64,000 nt of DNA. Source: SABI01 sp963677695. Its GTDB lineage: Bacteria; Spirochaetota; Spirochaetia; Sphaerochaetales; Sphaerochaetaceae. The position numbers and the translations under genes are program-made. How positions within the stretch are numbered: position 1 is the stretch's first letter; every line of letters starts with the position of its first letter. Positions 23,274-33,447 of this stretch are shown here, piece after piece. The notes beneath the pieces are model-generated. The model did not search any database. It was given only the letters and a program-made list of their open reading frames with translations, and was not told where the DNA came from. The stretch spans positions 434,001-498,000 of the forward strand of contig CAXXUJ010000002.1 in NCBI GenBank assembly GCA_963677695.2. The letters run 5' to 3'.

Positions 23274-26200
23274 ATGTTTAAACCAGTAGATCCGAAGACA
23301 GATTTTCCGAAAATGGAAGAGCAGATCCAGAATTTCTGGGAGTCTCATGATATCTTCAAGAAATCTGTTGAGAATAGAAGCGAAGAGGATGAATACGTAT
23401 TCTATGACGGTCCTCCGTTCGCAACAGGACTCCCTCACTTCGGCCACCTCGTTCCCGGCACGATTAAAGACCTCTATCCCCGTTATCAGACGATGAAGGG
23501 AAAGAGAGTAAACCGCAGGTTCGGGTGGGACTGTCACGGTCTCCCGGTCGAGTATGAAATCGAGAAGACTCTCAACATCAGCGGACATAAGGCTATCGAG
23601 GATTTCGGTGTGGCGAAATTCAACGACCAGTGTAAATCGATCGTTCTCCGCTATACCTCAGAATGGAAAAGCACCATTGACAGGATGGGCCGCTGGGTAG
23701 ACTTCGAAGACGGATACCGTACAATGGATACCTCCTACATGGAATCTATCTGGTGGGTCTTCAAGACACTCTTTGAAAAGGGATATATCTACGAAGGGTA
23801 CAACATCCTTCCGTACTCTCCCGCCCTTGCAACTCCTCTTTCCAACTTCGAGGTAAACCTCGGAGGCTACAAGGATGTCACTGACCAGGCGGTCACTGTC
23901 CGTTTCAAATCCGATTCCATGGAAAACACCTATTTCCTTGCATGGACAACCACCCCCTGGACGCTCCCGAGCAACCTCGCCCTCGCTCTCGGTCCCGATA
24001 TCGAGTATGTGAAGCTCCTCGACAAGGAAGAGAATGTCTACTACATCCTCGGTACTGACAGGGTCAGCTACTATTACAAGGATGAAGCAACCTACGAAAT
24101 CGTTGAAAGAATGAAGGGATCAGAACTGGCAGGACTCAGGTATGAACCGCTTCTTCCCTATTTCGCTCATTTGAAAGAACAGGGCGCCTTCGTCACCGTA
24201 CTCGGTGATTACGTGACCACTGAAGATGGCTGCGGTATCGTACATACCGCTCCCGGTTTCGGTGAAGATGACTATCAGGTGCTGAAAGGAACCGGGATTC
24301 CCGTTGTCTGTCCTATCGATGACGATGCGAAGTTCACCGAGGAAGTCACTGACTTCGAAGGTGTGTTCGTCAAGGATGCCGATTCGGCGATCATAAAGAA
24401 ACTGAAAGATGAGGGGAAGCTTGTAAAGAGAGAGAATTATCTTCACTCTTATCCCTTCTGTTACAGGACACATAAACCTCTCATCTACCGGGCAATGTCG
24501 TGCTGGTATGTTGATGTACCTCAGATCAAGCAGAAGATGCTCGATGCGAATGATCAGATCTACTGGATGCCCAACCACCTGAAGCACGGACGCTTCGGTA
24601 AGTGGCTTGAAGGTGCACGCGAGTGGGCGATCAGCAGAAACAGATTCTGGGGTAACCCGATTCCTGTTTGGAAATGTGACGGTTCAGACCACATTGAAGT
24701 TATCGGTTCAATCGAAGAGCTTGAGACAAAGAGCGGCGTGAAGGTTGATGACCTTCACAAGCAGTATGTCGATGAGATCACCTGGCCCTCTCCGGATGGA
24801 CTGGGGACGATGAGAAGAATTCCCGACGTACTCGACTGCTGGTTCGAATCAGGTTCCATGCCCTATGCGGAACACCACTATCCCTTCGAAAACAAGGAAT
24901 TCGTTGAATCACACTTCCCTGCAGATTTCATCTGTGAAGGACTCGACCAGACCCGCGGCTGGTTCTATACCCTTGTCATCATCGGTGCAGGACTCTTTGA
25001 CAAACCTGCGTTCACCACCTGTGTGACTAACGGTATCGTACTCACAGCTGAAGGCAAGAAGATGTCGAAGTCGCTGAGAAACTACACCGACCCTATGGAG
25101 ATCGTGAATCAGTACGGTGCAGATGCACTCCGATTCACCCTCATGAACTCGGCCGTGACCCGCGCAGAGGACCTGAAGTTCTCCGAGGATGCTGTGAAGG
25201 AAGTGCTCAAGACCCTGATCATCCCCCTGTGGAACTCCTATTCCTTCTTCATCACCTACGCGAATATCGACGGATATGAAGCCTCCTCGACTCCGTTTGA
25301 GGAGCTGGTCAATCCGATGGACCGCTGGATCGTTTCGCTCAGTGAATCACTCGTAAAGGATGTGAGCGAGGCATGGGATCTCTACGAGACTCAGAAGGGG
25401 TGCGGTTATATTGTCACCTTCATCGACTCGCTGAACAACTGGTATATCAGACGAAGCAGAAGAAGATTCTGGAGAAGCGAGAACGATACTGATAAGAAGC
25501 AGGCATATGACACTCTCTACCGTGTCCTGAACACGCTGATCACCGTTGCCGCTCCTGTCATTCCGTTCACCACAGAAGAGATCTTCCAGAACCTCAGAAA
25601 CGATTCCATGACAGAATCGATCCACCTCAGTGACTACCCTGTGTTCAATGAAGAGCATATGGACGCTCCTTTGGAGCAGAAGATGGCTCTGACACGTCAG
25701 GCGATCGCCATGGGACGATCACTGAGAATGTCTCAGGAACTGAAAATCAGACAGCCCCTTTCCACCCTCTACCTGGTGACCATCGATCCGGAAGAGAGGG
25801 CGATCCTTGAAGAGATGAGCTCTATGATTGCTGAAGAACTCAACGTGAAGCAGGTTGTCATTGAAAAAGATGAGTCGACCCTTGTTTCCTACGAAGCGAA
25901 GGCAAATTTCAAGGTGCTCGGAAAACAGCTTGGAAAGAATATGAAGGAAGTTGCCTCTCTTATCACCGGTTTTGACAGCAGTGTTATCTCAGATATCCTC
26001 TCCGGCGGCAGACAGTCGGTCACCTACTCAGAAGGTGCAATTGAAATCTCAGCAGGAGATATCATGGTTTCCAGAAATGAGATGGCAAACAAGAAGATTC
26101 TCAATGAGGGCTCCCTCACTGTCGGCTTCGATACCGAAATCACCAAGGAACTCCTTCTTGAAGGAATTGCCCGTGATATCATCAGGGGAATCCAGAACCT

Positions 26201-26408
26201 GAGAAAGGAACAGGACCTCGATGTCGCTGACAGAATCACCCTTTCGATTGCAGGTGACGATCTCGTAACTGAATCGATCGGTATGTTCACAGAGTATATC
26301 ACGAAGGAGACTCTCGCAGATTCTCTCGACATTGTGTCAGCCTCTGCTGATATGAATGAAGTGAGCTGCGGTGATACCACAGCTGCGATAACTGTACTGA
26401 AGGCTTAA
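23274..26408 (+). CDS. ileS: isoleucyl-tRNA synthetase, eukaryote-like type
   Basis: 1,044 aa class I synthetase. HIGH-type motif HFGH at 55-58 (PPFATGLPHFGHL), KMSKS near 597 (GKKMSKSLRN), the CP1 editing domain between them, and a C-terminal anticodon-binding domain. The sequence IWWVFKTLFEKGYIYEG and NFEVNLGGYK is characteristic of the IleRS clade shared with eukaryotes and found in spirochaetes and chlamydiae, which is generally mupirocin-insensitive. The ATG at 23274 is preferred over an upstream start because TGAGGAG precedes it and homology begins there. Confidence 0.95.
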   Translation: MFKPVDPKTDFPKMEEQIQNFWESHDIFKKSVENRSEEDEYVFYDGPPFATGLPHFGHLVPGTIKDLYPRYQTMKGKRVNRRFGWDCHGLPVEYEIEKTLNISGHKAIEDFGVAKFNDQCKSIVLRYTSEWKSTIDRMGRWVDFEDGYRTMDTSYMESIWWVFKTLFEKGYIYEGYNILPYSPALATPLSNFEVNLGGYKDVTDQAVTVRFKSDSMENTYFLAWTTTPWTLPSNLALALGPDIEYVKLLDKEENVYYILGTDRVSYYYKDEATYEIVERMKGSELAGLRYEPLLPYFAHLKEQGAFVTVLGDYVTTEDGCGIVHTAPGFGEDDYQVLKGTGIPVVCPIDDDAKFTEEVTDFEGVFVKDADSAIIKKLKDEGKLVKRENYLHSYPFCYRTHKPLIYRAMSCWYVDVPQIKQKMLDANDQIYWMPNHLKHGRFGKWLEGAREWAISRNRFWGNPIPVWKCDGSDHIEVIGSIEELETKSGVKVDDLHKQYVDEITWPSPDGLGTMRRIPDVLDCWFESGSMPYAEHHYPFENKEFVESHFPADFICEGLDQTRGWFYTLVIIGAGLFDKPAFTTCVTNGIVLTAEGKKMSKSLRNYTDPMEIVNQYGADALRFTLMNSAVTRAEDLKFSEDAVKEVLKTLIIPLWNSYSFFITYANIDGYEASSTPFEELVNPMDRWIVSLSESLVKDVSEAWDLYETQKGCGYIVTFIDSLNNWYIRRSRRRFWRSENDTDKKQAYDTLYRVLNTLITVAAPVIPFTTEEIFQNLRNDSMTESIHLSDYPVFNEEHMDAPLEQKMALTRQAIAMGRSLRMSQELKIRQPLSTLYLVTIDPEERAILEEMSSMIAEELNVKQVVIEKDESTLVSYEAKANFKVLGKQLGKNMKEVASLITGFDSSVISDILSGGRQSVTYSEGAIEISAGDIMVSRNEMANKKILNEGSLTVGFDTEITKELLLEGIARDIIRGIQNLRKEQDLDVADRITLSIAGDDLVTESIGMFTEYITKETLADSLDIVSASADMNEVSCGDTTAAITVLKA

Positions 26409-26413
26409 AAAAC

Positions 26414-27337
26414 ATGGAACGGGTAAGGACATCTGGTTCGCTTTTTCTCCTTGTCGGGATCACACTGATCCTGACAATTTCCTGTGCCCACCAGAATCCG
26501 TTCCGTGATGAATATTACTATCAGGCACTCGGGAACCCTGGGGAGGTGGTTCTCACCATCGATGCACAGAAAAGTGCACAGGTGTTTGACCTTTCAAACT
26601 CTCCTATGCAGCCCTTCCTTGCTCTCCTTGACAGGATAGACCGTGTCAGCTTAGCTCTCTATCGTGATAATGACGCTTCTCCCGAAGACCCCCTCAAGTT
26701 CTATGGAGGAGCAGAAGGGAATATTCCCTCTTTCCTGACCAACACGGCACTCCTGTATGACAAGAGTTTCGAGAAAGTCGAAGAGGGAACGCAGCACTAT
26801 TACAGAAACAGTACGCTCGGACTCGATGTCTATTCACCGCGAAGCGGGCTTCTCCTGTTTGCCAGTGACGAGTATATGAAAGCGTATACGCAGTCGTATA
26901 AATCGAGAACGACAAAGATTGAGCGAACTCTCGCCGACAGGATGGGTAATGCCCTGTTCGGTTTTTATGGTGAAGGTTCACAGAACCTGATCGATATCGG
27001 TCTTGAGATCCCTGAATCGGTGCTGGCAAAGACCCTGTCAATGACCGTTGTCTTCAACACCGATGAGAATGACGAAATCGTTTTAGGTGCTATTTTCAAT
27101 ATGGAAACCGATGCTCTTGCAAAGTCCCTTTCCATTCTTCTTAAAACAAAGTATATTAGCGACAAACGAAGAAACAGGGAGCCTTTAGGGGACCTCACCG
27201 GTTTATTCGAACTTGAGGGATCCTATGTCCACATCAACGGGATGCAGCTGACAGATGCTCAGACAGAAAGTATCATGTCCCTTTTCTCTCAGGTTATATC
27301 TACACAGAATGGGGGAACATCTGATGCCGTATTATGA
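26414..27337 (+). CDS. predicted lipoprotein, unknown function
   Basis: 307 aa. The N-terminal lipoprotein signal peptide has hydrophobic residues 9-22 and a lipobox ending at C24 (LTISC). The mature part has no recognised domain; it is mixed alpha/beta with a conserved-looking VLTIDAQKSAQVFDL segment. It begins 5 nt after ileS and overlaps the fmdB-like gene, so it lies in an ileS-lipoprotein-fmdB unit. It is probably membrane-anchored facing the periplasm. Confidence 0.8.
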   Translation: MERVRTSGSLFLLVGITLILTISCAHQNPFRDEYYYQALGNPGEVVLTIDAQKSAQVFDLSNSPMQPFLALLDRIDRVSLALYRDNDASPEDPLKFYGGAEGNIPSFLTNTALLYDKSFEKVEEGTQHYYRNSTLGLDVYSPRSGLLLFASDEYMKAYTQSYKSRTTKIERTLADRMGNALFGFYGEGSQNLIDIGLEIPESVLAKTLSMTVVFNTDENDEIVLGAIFNMETDALAKSLSILLKTKYISDKRRNREPLGDLTGLFELEGSYVHINGMQLTDAQTESIMSLFSQVISTQNGGTSDAVL

Positions 27338-27527
27338 TTACCACTGCGAGACATGTGATAAGGCGTTTGAAGTGTTTCAGGGTATGAGTGAAGAACCGAT
27401 CAGCACCTGCCCTGAGTGCGGTGCTGAAGTGCGGAGAGTATTCGATGCAAGCTCGATCATTTTCAAGGGATCGGGTTTCTACAAGACCGATACACGTTCA
27501 AACTCAGGCTCTAACTCCACCGACTGA
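27324..27527 (+). CDS. FmdB-type zinc ribbon protein
   Basis: 67 aa. MPYYDYHCETCDKAFEVFQ with C8, C11, C29 and C32 forms the FmdB/CxxC zinc ribbon; the C-terminus is Ser/Asn-rich. The family is regulatory or nucleic-acid-related by proposal only. The ATG at 27324 lies inside the preceding gene in another frame and has a GGGG-like site; a longer upstream ORF is a shadow. Confidence 0.85.
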   Translation: MPYYDYHCETCDKAFEVFQGMSEEPISTCPECGAEVRRVFDASSIIFKGSGFYKTDTRSNSGSNSTD

Positions 27528-27544
27528 TCCTCTGAATTTTCCGA

Positions 27545-28711
27545 TCAGAATGAAACAATCTCCTGATTCTTAATAGCCTCTTCAATCAGTTCCTTCAGGT
27601 CAGCATTCCTGTAGTGTTCGGCCACCTTCTCCCTGTCAGGTTTGATCAGCGGATGCTTGGGTGAGAAGATCGTACAGCAGTCCTCAAAGGGAAGGATCGA
27701 TATATCGTAGGTGCCGATTCTCTTTGCCACAGTGATGATCTCTTCCTTGTCAAAGCCTATAAGGGGCCTAAGTACCAATAGATCTGAAAGATAGTCAGTG
27801 AACGAGAGGGATTGGAGTGTCTGAGAAGCCACCTGGCTGAGAGCTTCCCCGGTCACGATCGCTTTACAGTCATTGTCATGCGCAAGGCGATTTGCGATTT
27901 CAATCATGGCACCTCTCATGAGGAGTGTCTGTTCCTCTTCGAACCCCACCATCTTGATTTTCAGCTGTACATCGGTGAATGGAATGATATGGAGTTTCAC
28001 TCCGTCAAGGTAGGGATTCAGCTGCCTTGCAAGTGATACGACTTTTTCCTTCGCCTCATCAGAGGTATAGGGGTAGGCATGGAAATAGACGGCATGAAGG
28101 TGTATACCTCTTTTTGCCGCATACCAGGCTGCTACCGGAGAATCGATACCTCCCGAAAGCATGAGCATCCCTTTGCCAGCCGAACGGACAGGGAGACCTC
28201 TCTGACCCGGTTTTTCATAGGGGAAGATATAGGTCTTGTCGCGGATCTCAACCCTGATCACTGTATCGGGGTTTCTCACATCAACTGTCAGCTCGCTGTA
28301 CGCTTCCAGTACCGCATGTCCCACCTCAGAGCTGATATCATATGACTGGTAGGGAAAGGACTTGTCTGAGCGTACCGTTTCAACCTTGAACGTACGGATC
28401 CCCTCTGGTCTTGTATCGGGAGCCATTATCTCAACAGTGTATGCACATATCTTCTCAAGATCCTTCTCACAGGAGAGGGCAGGGGAATAGGAGACGATAC
28501 CGAAGGTCTTTGAGAGGACTTTATCCACCTTTTCTTCAGGTGCCTCGATATCGACTTCGAGGAACATTCTGCCTTTGACCCTTCTCACCTGAGTCCCGTA
28601 GGGTCTCAGCTTGTATTTTATCGTTGTCTTGAGGATCTGTTCGAATGACTCCCTGTTCTTTTTCTTCAGGCTGATTTCACCGAGCCTGATCACATACAGT
28701 TTTCTCTCCAT
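27545..28711 (-). CDS. thiI: tRNA 4-thiouridine synthetase ThiI, rhodanese-less
   Basis: 388 aa: N-terminal ferredoxin-like and THUMP domains, then an ATP-pyrophosphatase with the PP-loop SGGIDSPVAAW near residue 184. It makes s4U8 in tRNA and may serve thiamin thiazole synthesis. The C-terminal rhodanese domain of E. coli ThiI is absent, as in B. subtilis, where a dedicated cysteine desulfurase supplies persulfide directly. Its start lies 1 nt after the stop of such a desulfurase gene, which fits that model. Confidence 0.93.
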   Translation of the reverse strand: MERKLYVIRLGEISLKKKNRESFEQILKTTIKYKLRPYGTQVRRVKGRMFLEVDIEAPEEKVDKVLSKTFGIVSYSPALSCEKDLEKICAYTVEIMAPDTRPEGIRTFKVETVRSDKSFPYQSYDISSEVGHAVLEAYSELTVDVRNPDTVIRVEIRDKTYIFPYEKPGQRGLPVRSAGKGMLMLSGGIDSPVAAWYAAKRGIHLHAVYFHAYPYTSDEAKEKVVSLARQLNPYLDGVKLHIIPFTDVQLKIKMVGFEEEQTLLMRGAMIEIANRLAHDNDCKAIVTGEALSQVASQTLQSLSFTDYLSDLLVLRPLIGFDKEEIITVAKRIGTYDISILPFEDCCTIFSPKHPLIKPDREKVAEHYRNADLKELIEEAIKNQEIVSF

Positions 28712-28712
28712 G

Positions 28713-29852
28713 TCAGTGTCTTCCTTGTGTGCCGAGAGTTTCTTTTATCGCCTGACAGAGGCGATCAATATCATCTTCAGTGGTATATCTGTCCCATGAG
28801 ATTCTCACAGCTCCTGAGGTCTCCTTAGGTGTGAACCCTGTGATCCCCTTATCGAGGAGCTGCTTGTTTTTCGAGTTGTTGGAACAGGCAGAAGAGGCAG
28901 AAAGGGCGAATCCCTTGTCATTCATCATCCTGAGAAACACCTCTGAAGGAAGAGGCGTGCTCACGCTCACGATATTCGCCGCAGAAGAATCATCCTTCGG
29001 TGAGAGAAACCGTACAGGGGTGAATCTCTCAAGATGCTCTCCCAGTTTCGATCGCAGCAAAGAAAGATGGGAAAGGTGTATCTCCTGATCTGTTAGAGCT
29101 TCCTCAAGGGCAGTCACATAGGCTGCGATTGCCGGAAGGTTTTCAGTTCCTCCCCTCATGCTGTTTTCCTGACCGCCTCCGGCGCTGAGTGGCCTGAGCT
29201 TTGCATTCTTTCTAAGAGCAAGGAGGCCGATGCCGCGTGGACCATGGATCTTATGTGCAGAAAGGGCAAGAGAGTCACAGGGGAAGTGGGTGCTGTCCCA
29301 CAGAACTTTGCCTACTGCCTGAGTTGCATCAAGGTGAATGTGGATATCTGGATTGAATGCTTTGACTCTCTTATAGATCTCCTCTACCGGCTGAATCGTT
29401 CCTAGGATGTTATGCACTGCCGATATGGTGACCATCTGGGTCTGCTCTGTCAGTGAGTCTATCAGCTTATCGACATTGATCAGTCCCCTGGGTGCAGCAA
29501 AGGTCTTCCAGGTGAATCCTTTCTCCTTGAGGAGCGTCTTATACCCGGTCACAGAGGGATGTTCAAGAGGACTTACCAGAAGCTCCCCCGGCTGACGTTT
29601 CCAGAGGAGGGAGGAGAGGACGATACTGTTTGATTCACTCGCACCGCCTGTGAAGACGATATCATACTCTTTCAGTCCAAGGAGGTCAGCTGCCTTGCTG
29701 CGATTCTCTGTAAGGCAGGCTTTTGCCTTCTTTCCTGTTTCATGAATGCTTGAAGGGTTTCCGTAGAGTGTACGGGAAGTTTCCAGATATGTTGAAAGTG
29801 CAGCTTCGGATATGCGAGTTGTTGATGCTGCATCGAAATAGGTCTGTTCCAT
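28713..29852 (-). CDS. cysteine desulfurase (NifS/IscS family), partner of ThiI
   Basis: 379 aa PLP enzyme that mobilises sulfur from cysteine. Active-site lysine in SAHKIHGPRGIG (near 198) and the catalytic cysteine in ASSACSNNS (near 322) on the mobile loop. It begins YFDAASTTRISEAAL, as in the NifS group. It is directly upstream of thiI on the same strand, so it is likely the dedicated sulfur donor for s4U (NifZ-like). General Fe-S assembly cannot be excluded. It is divergent from aroB. Confidence 0.92.
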   Translation of the reverse strand: MEQTYFDAASTTRISEAALSTYLETSRTLYGNPSSIHETGKKAKACLTENRSKAADLLGLKEYDIVFTGGASESNSIVLSSLLWKRQPGELLVSPLEHPSVTGYKTLLKEKGFTWKTFAAPRGLINVDKLIDSLTEQTQMVTISAVHNILGTIQPVEEIYKRVKAFNPDIHIHLDATQAVGKVLWDSTHFPCDSLALSAHKIHGPRGIGLLALRKNAKLRPLSAGGGQENSMRGGTENLPAIAAYVTALEEALTDQEIHLSHLSLLRSKLGEHLERFTPVRFLSPKDDSSAANIVSVSTPLPSEVFLRMMNDKGFALSASSACSNNSKNKQLLDKGITGFTPKETSGAVRISWDRYTTEDDIDRLCQAIKETLGTQGRH

Positions 29853-29874
29853 CCCTGTATTTTCCTGTAATCAC

Positions 29875-29904
29875 GTGACTTTTACAATACTCTCGTGGTA
29901 TAAA
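29875..29904 (+). promoter_or_regulatory. aroB promoter, leaderless configuration
   Basis: GTGACT (29875-29880), an 18-nt spacer and TATAAA (29899-29904). The aroB ATG begins only 7 nt later and lacks a Shine-Dalgarno. Confidence 0.5.
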
Positions 29905-29911
29905 TTTATTC

Positions 29912-30946
29912 ATGGAAAAGTTATTCACAGCACGCCTATCTGCAGCTTCTTCAGATGTGTATCTCGGGAACTCAATGGATGAACTCTTTGACCTCCTTTC
30001 TGAAAATAAGAAGAAGGTACTTGCCGTTGTCGACAGCAACACGCTTCCTTTTCTTCCCGAAGGGATTGATTATGTGGAAGTCACTCCGGGAGAGGAGGGG
30101 AAGACCCTTCTTACGGTCGTGGCTCTACTTCACGAAGCGAAGCGCCTTGCCTTTGCGCGCGATGACATGTTCGTTGCTATCGGAGGCGGCGTCATCTGTG
30201 ATATCACAGCGTTCGCTGCAAGTCTCTATATGAGAGGCTGTCAGCTCGTTCTTGCCCCCACAACACTCCTTTCTCAGGTGGATGCCTCTCTCGGTGGAAA
30301 GACGGGAGTAGATTTCGAGGGAGTGAAGAACCTTGTGGGTTCCTTCTATCCTGCATCAATTGTCTATCTTTCGACCCTTGCTCTCGCTTCTCTGCCTGAT
30401 CCTGAATTTAAAAATGGTTTAGGTGAAGTGCTTAAACACGCATTGCTTGCAGAAACTTCTGAACTGCACACTTTTCTTACAGACAACCAAGATGCAATCT
30501 TCTCACGAGAAAAAGATGCTCTGAGTGAAATGATCCGTCTCTCTTTAGATGTGAAGAGAAGTTATATTGAACGGGACCCGACTGAAACAAAAGGGATAAG
30601 GGAATCACTCAATCTCGGTCATACCTTCGCCCATGGACTGGAGACAATGGGTGGCCTTTCGAGGTTCTCTCATGGTGAGGCAGTTGCCTGGGGTGTAGTG
30701 AAAGCTCTAGCTCTCAGTGTAGAAAAGGGACTCTGTTCACCTGAATTCGCCTCTGCCGGAGGCGCTCTCTTTGAATCGTATGGATTTGATCAGGACTATG
30801 CTGTCGATGACAGGGAGTCCTACCTGAGTGCCATTGCAAGCGACAAGAAGAAGAGGGAAGGGAAGGTCCGTTTCGTGTTAATGAAGGGACAGGGTGAACC
30901 CTATCTGCTTCCCCTTGATGCACAGGAGATACGGGATCTCATCTAA
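29912..30946 (+). CDS. aroB: 3-dehydroquinate synthase
   Basis: Second step of the shikimate pathway (DAHP to 3-dehydroquinate), NAD- and metal-dependent. 344 aa with the NAD-binding GGGVICDITAFAASLYMRG, PTTLLSQVDASLGGKTGVD, the KNLVGSFYP loop and metal ligands in GLGEVLKHA and NLGHTFAHGLE. It stands alone: no other shikimate gene is adjacent. Its stop overlaps that of the convergent helicase by 4 nt. Confidence 0.95.
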   Translation: MEKLFTARLSAASSDVYLGNSMDELFDLLSENKKKVLAVVDSNTLPFLPEGIDYVEVTPGEEGKTLLTVVALLHEAKRLAFARDDMFVAIGGGVICDITAFAASLYMRGCQLVLAPTTLLSQVDASLGGKTGVDFEGVKNLVGSFYPASIVYLSTLALASLPDPEFKNGLGEVLKHALLAETSELHTFLTDNQDAIFSREKDALSEMIRLSLDVKRSYIERDPTETKGIRESLNLGHTFAHGLETMGGLSRFSHGEAVAWGVVKALALSVEKGLCSPEFASAGGALFESYGFDQDYAVDDRESYLSAIASDKKKREGKVRFVLMKGQGEPYLLPLDAQEIRDLI

Positions 30947-33447
30947 CGTGCATCGAAGAGTTTAAGAAGCTGCTGGAATTTTTTCTGGGCAGCTTTTTTT
31001 TCGTTCGGGAAGGATGATCCAACGATTTCGTCCACAAGCTGTCCGAGTGCGTACAGGGAGTTGTCCAGAGCATCGAAGGCGCTGGGTGAGGATTCGAAGC
31101 GGTAGTACCCGTGTCCTTTTGTGTCGAGCTGAACGAAGAAGAATCTGTTTTTCCTTCCCTTGACTCGTGTGAGTGCAAGGATCCAGTCAAGGTTCTCTAT
31201 CAGTTCTGAAGGTTCGTAGCTGGAGAAACCTCCCTTGGGAGGCATATCGAGAATACCCTTTTTCGTATCGATCAGAGGGACTGCCGTCATGATTTCATTG
31301 ACTGAGTCGCCAAGATGGATGAATCCGTCACGGAAGAGAAGGGCGCCTCTCATCTTATTCATTTTTCTGGAATCAGGAGGCATCTTCCGTATAAGTTCCT
31401 GACTCTTTTCAAGAGGAATGACCACAATGCCGCGCTTGTTCTTCTTTGAAGGGATGGTCGCAAAGTCCATACCTGCAATCCGAACGGAAGTGCGTTCGGG
31501 TTCCCGGGAATTCTCGTTTCTCTCGTTTCTCTTCTGACCCGGTTTCTTCGCTCCTCTGATGCTCACTTCATAAAGTTCGTTCTTCAGTGTAGGAGATATC
31601 TCGCTGAGCCATTCTTTTTTCAAGGGGGAGACGGTCCGTGCATACATCTTGGTGGTATAGACGATCTCTCCTGCAAGAAGGTAGGTGGGAAGGTCACGGA
31701 ACCAGGCTGAGCCGGGATGGATGAATATCTTCTGGGCAGTGACGCTGTGGTATTCCACCCTTCTTCCTTTCATCAGCACGTACTGGAGAAGGCCTGCAGA
31801 AAGGGAGACAAGGTATTCCTTCTTTGTCCCTCCGCTTGTGATCGGCATGCCGAAGGAGCTGACGATCTCACAGATCTGCTCATAGATATGGAATATCTCA
31901 TTGATGATCGTGACATCAAGAAAATGGGAAGCACAGAACTGTTCCTTCTGTTTCGCGCTCTTCAGTCCTCGTATGGTATGGAATATCGTCAGGTAACTGA
32001 CGAAATCACCCCACTCGCTGGAAAATCTCTTGTGCGCTGCCCTGGCAGCCTCTTCCTGACCGGGAGGGAGGAAGAAGGGGGAACGGGTGGAGAGGAAGCT
32101 GATGGCTATAATCACCTCTTCCATGACCGCTGGATGACGCATCATCGCTTCGATGATCACTCTCGAGTGGCGTGGGATGAGGGGGAAGGCAACCATTCTC
32201 TCTCCGATCACTGTGAGGTGGCGGTTTTCATCTATAGCACCTATGAACCTGAGGGTATTCTCTCCTGAATGGAGGGCGTTTCTCTTCGGTGGAGTGATGA
32301 AGGGGAAGTGGTCATAATCATAGATACCGAGCTCGCTCATACGGAGTATGACCTCGGAGAGGTCTGTTCGCAGTATTTCTTCCACTGTATACTCGCTTCG
32401 CATCGTGAAGTCCTGTTCGCTATAGAGACGATAACAGGTCCCTGCAGACGTTCTGCCTGCTCTTCCCTTTCTCTGGTCGCAGCTTGACCTGCTCACAGGG
32501 AGAGTAATCAGGGAACTGGTGAAGTCTCTCTGATTATAGTAGTTCATTTTCGCGATACCGGAGTCTATGACAACCTTGATACCGTCAATTGTCACACTCG
32601 TTTCTGCGATATTCGTGGCAATGACAAATTTGGTCATCCCTTTCCCTGTTTTTGTGAATACCCTCTCCTGCTCTTCCTTGCTCAATCTGCCATAGAGGGG
32701 ATAGAGTTCCATGGATGAGGCGACCGGGGAGATACTTAAGGCTTCGAGCGTTTTCTTGATCACTGCTTCACCGTGAAGGAAGATGAGTGTATCGCCTAAT
32801 TCGTCCTTTACGATATCGAGGCAGAGGTCCCTTATCGTATCGACCAGTTCCTCTTCGCTGTTTGCCTGCGTGAGTGGTTTGTAGATCGTATCGACCGGGA
32901 ATACCCTCGAGGAGATGGAGACAACGGGGGCGTTGTTGAAAAAGGTGCTGAATATTTCTGTATTGATGGTTGCTGAGGAGATGATCACTTTGAAATCATC
33001 ACGCTCAGCGAGAATATTCTTGAGAAGGCCGAGGATGAAATCGATGTTCAGTGAGCGCTCATGAGCTTCGTCGACAAGGATGACCGAATATTTTTTCAGC
33101 AGCGGATCTGCCTTCAGTTCCATGAGAAGGATACCGTCAGTCATGATCTTCAGTTTTGTTAGCTGATTGGTCGTGTCTGCAAACCTCATCTTGTACCCGA
33201 CGTAGCCTGAGGAGTCTTCGAGCTGACGGGTCATGAAATCACAGACACTGAGCGTTGCAATCCTTCTCGGCTGCGTTACACCGATGATACCGGTATCAGC
33301 ATAGCCCGCCTCATGGAGGATGAGAGGGATCTGGGTGGTCTTTCCACTACCTGTCGGGCTCTCAACCACAATGACATCATGGTCAGCTAAAGCATCAAGA
33401 ATTTCCTGCCTGTGCTGATACACAGGGAGATGGGTCATCGTATTCAT
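30943..33447 (-). CDS. DEAH-box ATP-dependent RNA helicase (HrpA/HrpB type)
   Basis: 834 aa. Walker A ESPTGSGKTTQIPL near residue 35, DEAH box VDEAHERSLN near 125, motif III SATI, and QRKGRAGRTSAGTCYRLYS as motif VI, followed by HA2 and OB-fold regions. E. coli HrpA is about 1,300 aa and HrpB about 810, so HrpB-like length fits, while the HA2 architecture resembles HrpA. Roles in mRNA or ribosome remodelling are likely. The start directly abuts the hisS stop (TAGATG). Confidence 0.88.
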   Translation of the reverse strand: MNTMTHLPVYQHRQEILDALADHDVIVVESPTGSGKTTQIPLILHEAGYADTGIIGVTQPRRIATLSVCDFMTRQLEDSSGYVGYKMRFADTTNQLTKLKIMTDGILLMELKADPLLKKYSVILVDEAHERSLNIDFILGLLKNILAERDDFKVIISSATINTEIFSTFFNNAPVVSISSRVFPVDTIYKPLTQANSEEELVDTIRDLCLDIVKDELGDTLIFLHGEAVIKKTLEALSISPVASSMELYPLYGRLSKEEQERVFTKTGKGMTKFVIATNIAETSVTIDGIKVVIDSGIAKMNYYNQRDFTSSLITLPVSRSSCDQRKGRAGRTSAGTCYRLYSEQDFTMRSEYTVEEILRTDLSEVILRMSELGIYDYDHFPFITPPKRNALHSGENTLRFIGAIDENRHLTVIGERMVAFPLIPRHSRVIIEAMMRHPAVMEEVIIAISFLSTRSPFFLPPGQEEAARAAHKRFSSEWGDFVSYLTIFHTIRGLKSAKQKEQFCASHFLDVTIINEIFHIYEQICEIVSSFGMPITSGGTKKEYLVSLSAGLLQYVLMKGRRVEYHSVTAQKIFIHPGSAWFRDLPTYLLAGEIVYTTKMYARTVSPLKKEWLSEISPTLKNELYEVSIRGAKKPGQKRNERNENSREPERTSVRIAGMDFATIPSKKNKRGIVVIPLEKSQELIRKMPPDSRKMNKMRGALLFRDGFIHLGDSVNEIMTAVPLIDTKKGILDMPPKGGFSSYEPSELIENLDWILALTRVKGRKNRFFFVQLDTKGHGYYRFESSPSAFDALDNSLYALGQLVDEIVGSSFPNEKKAAQKKFQQLLKLFDAR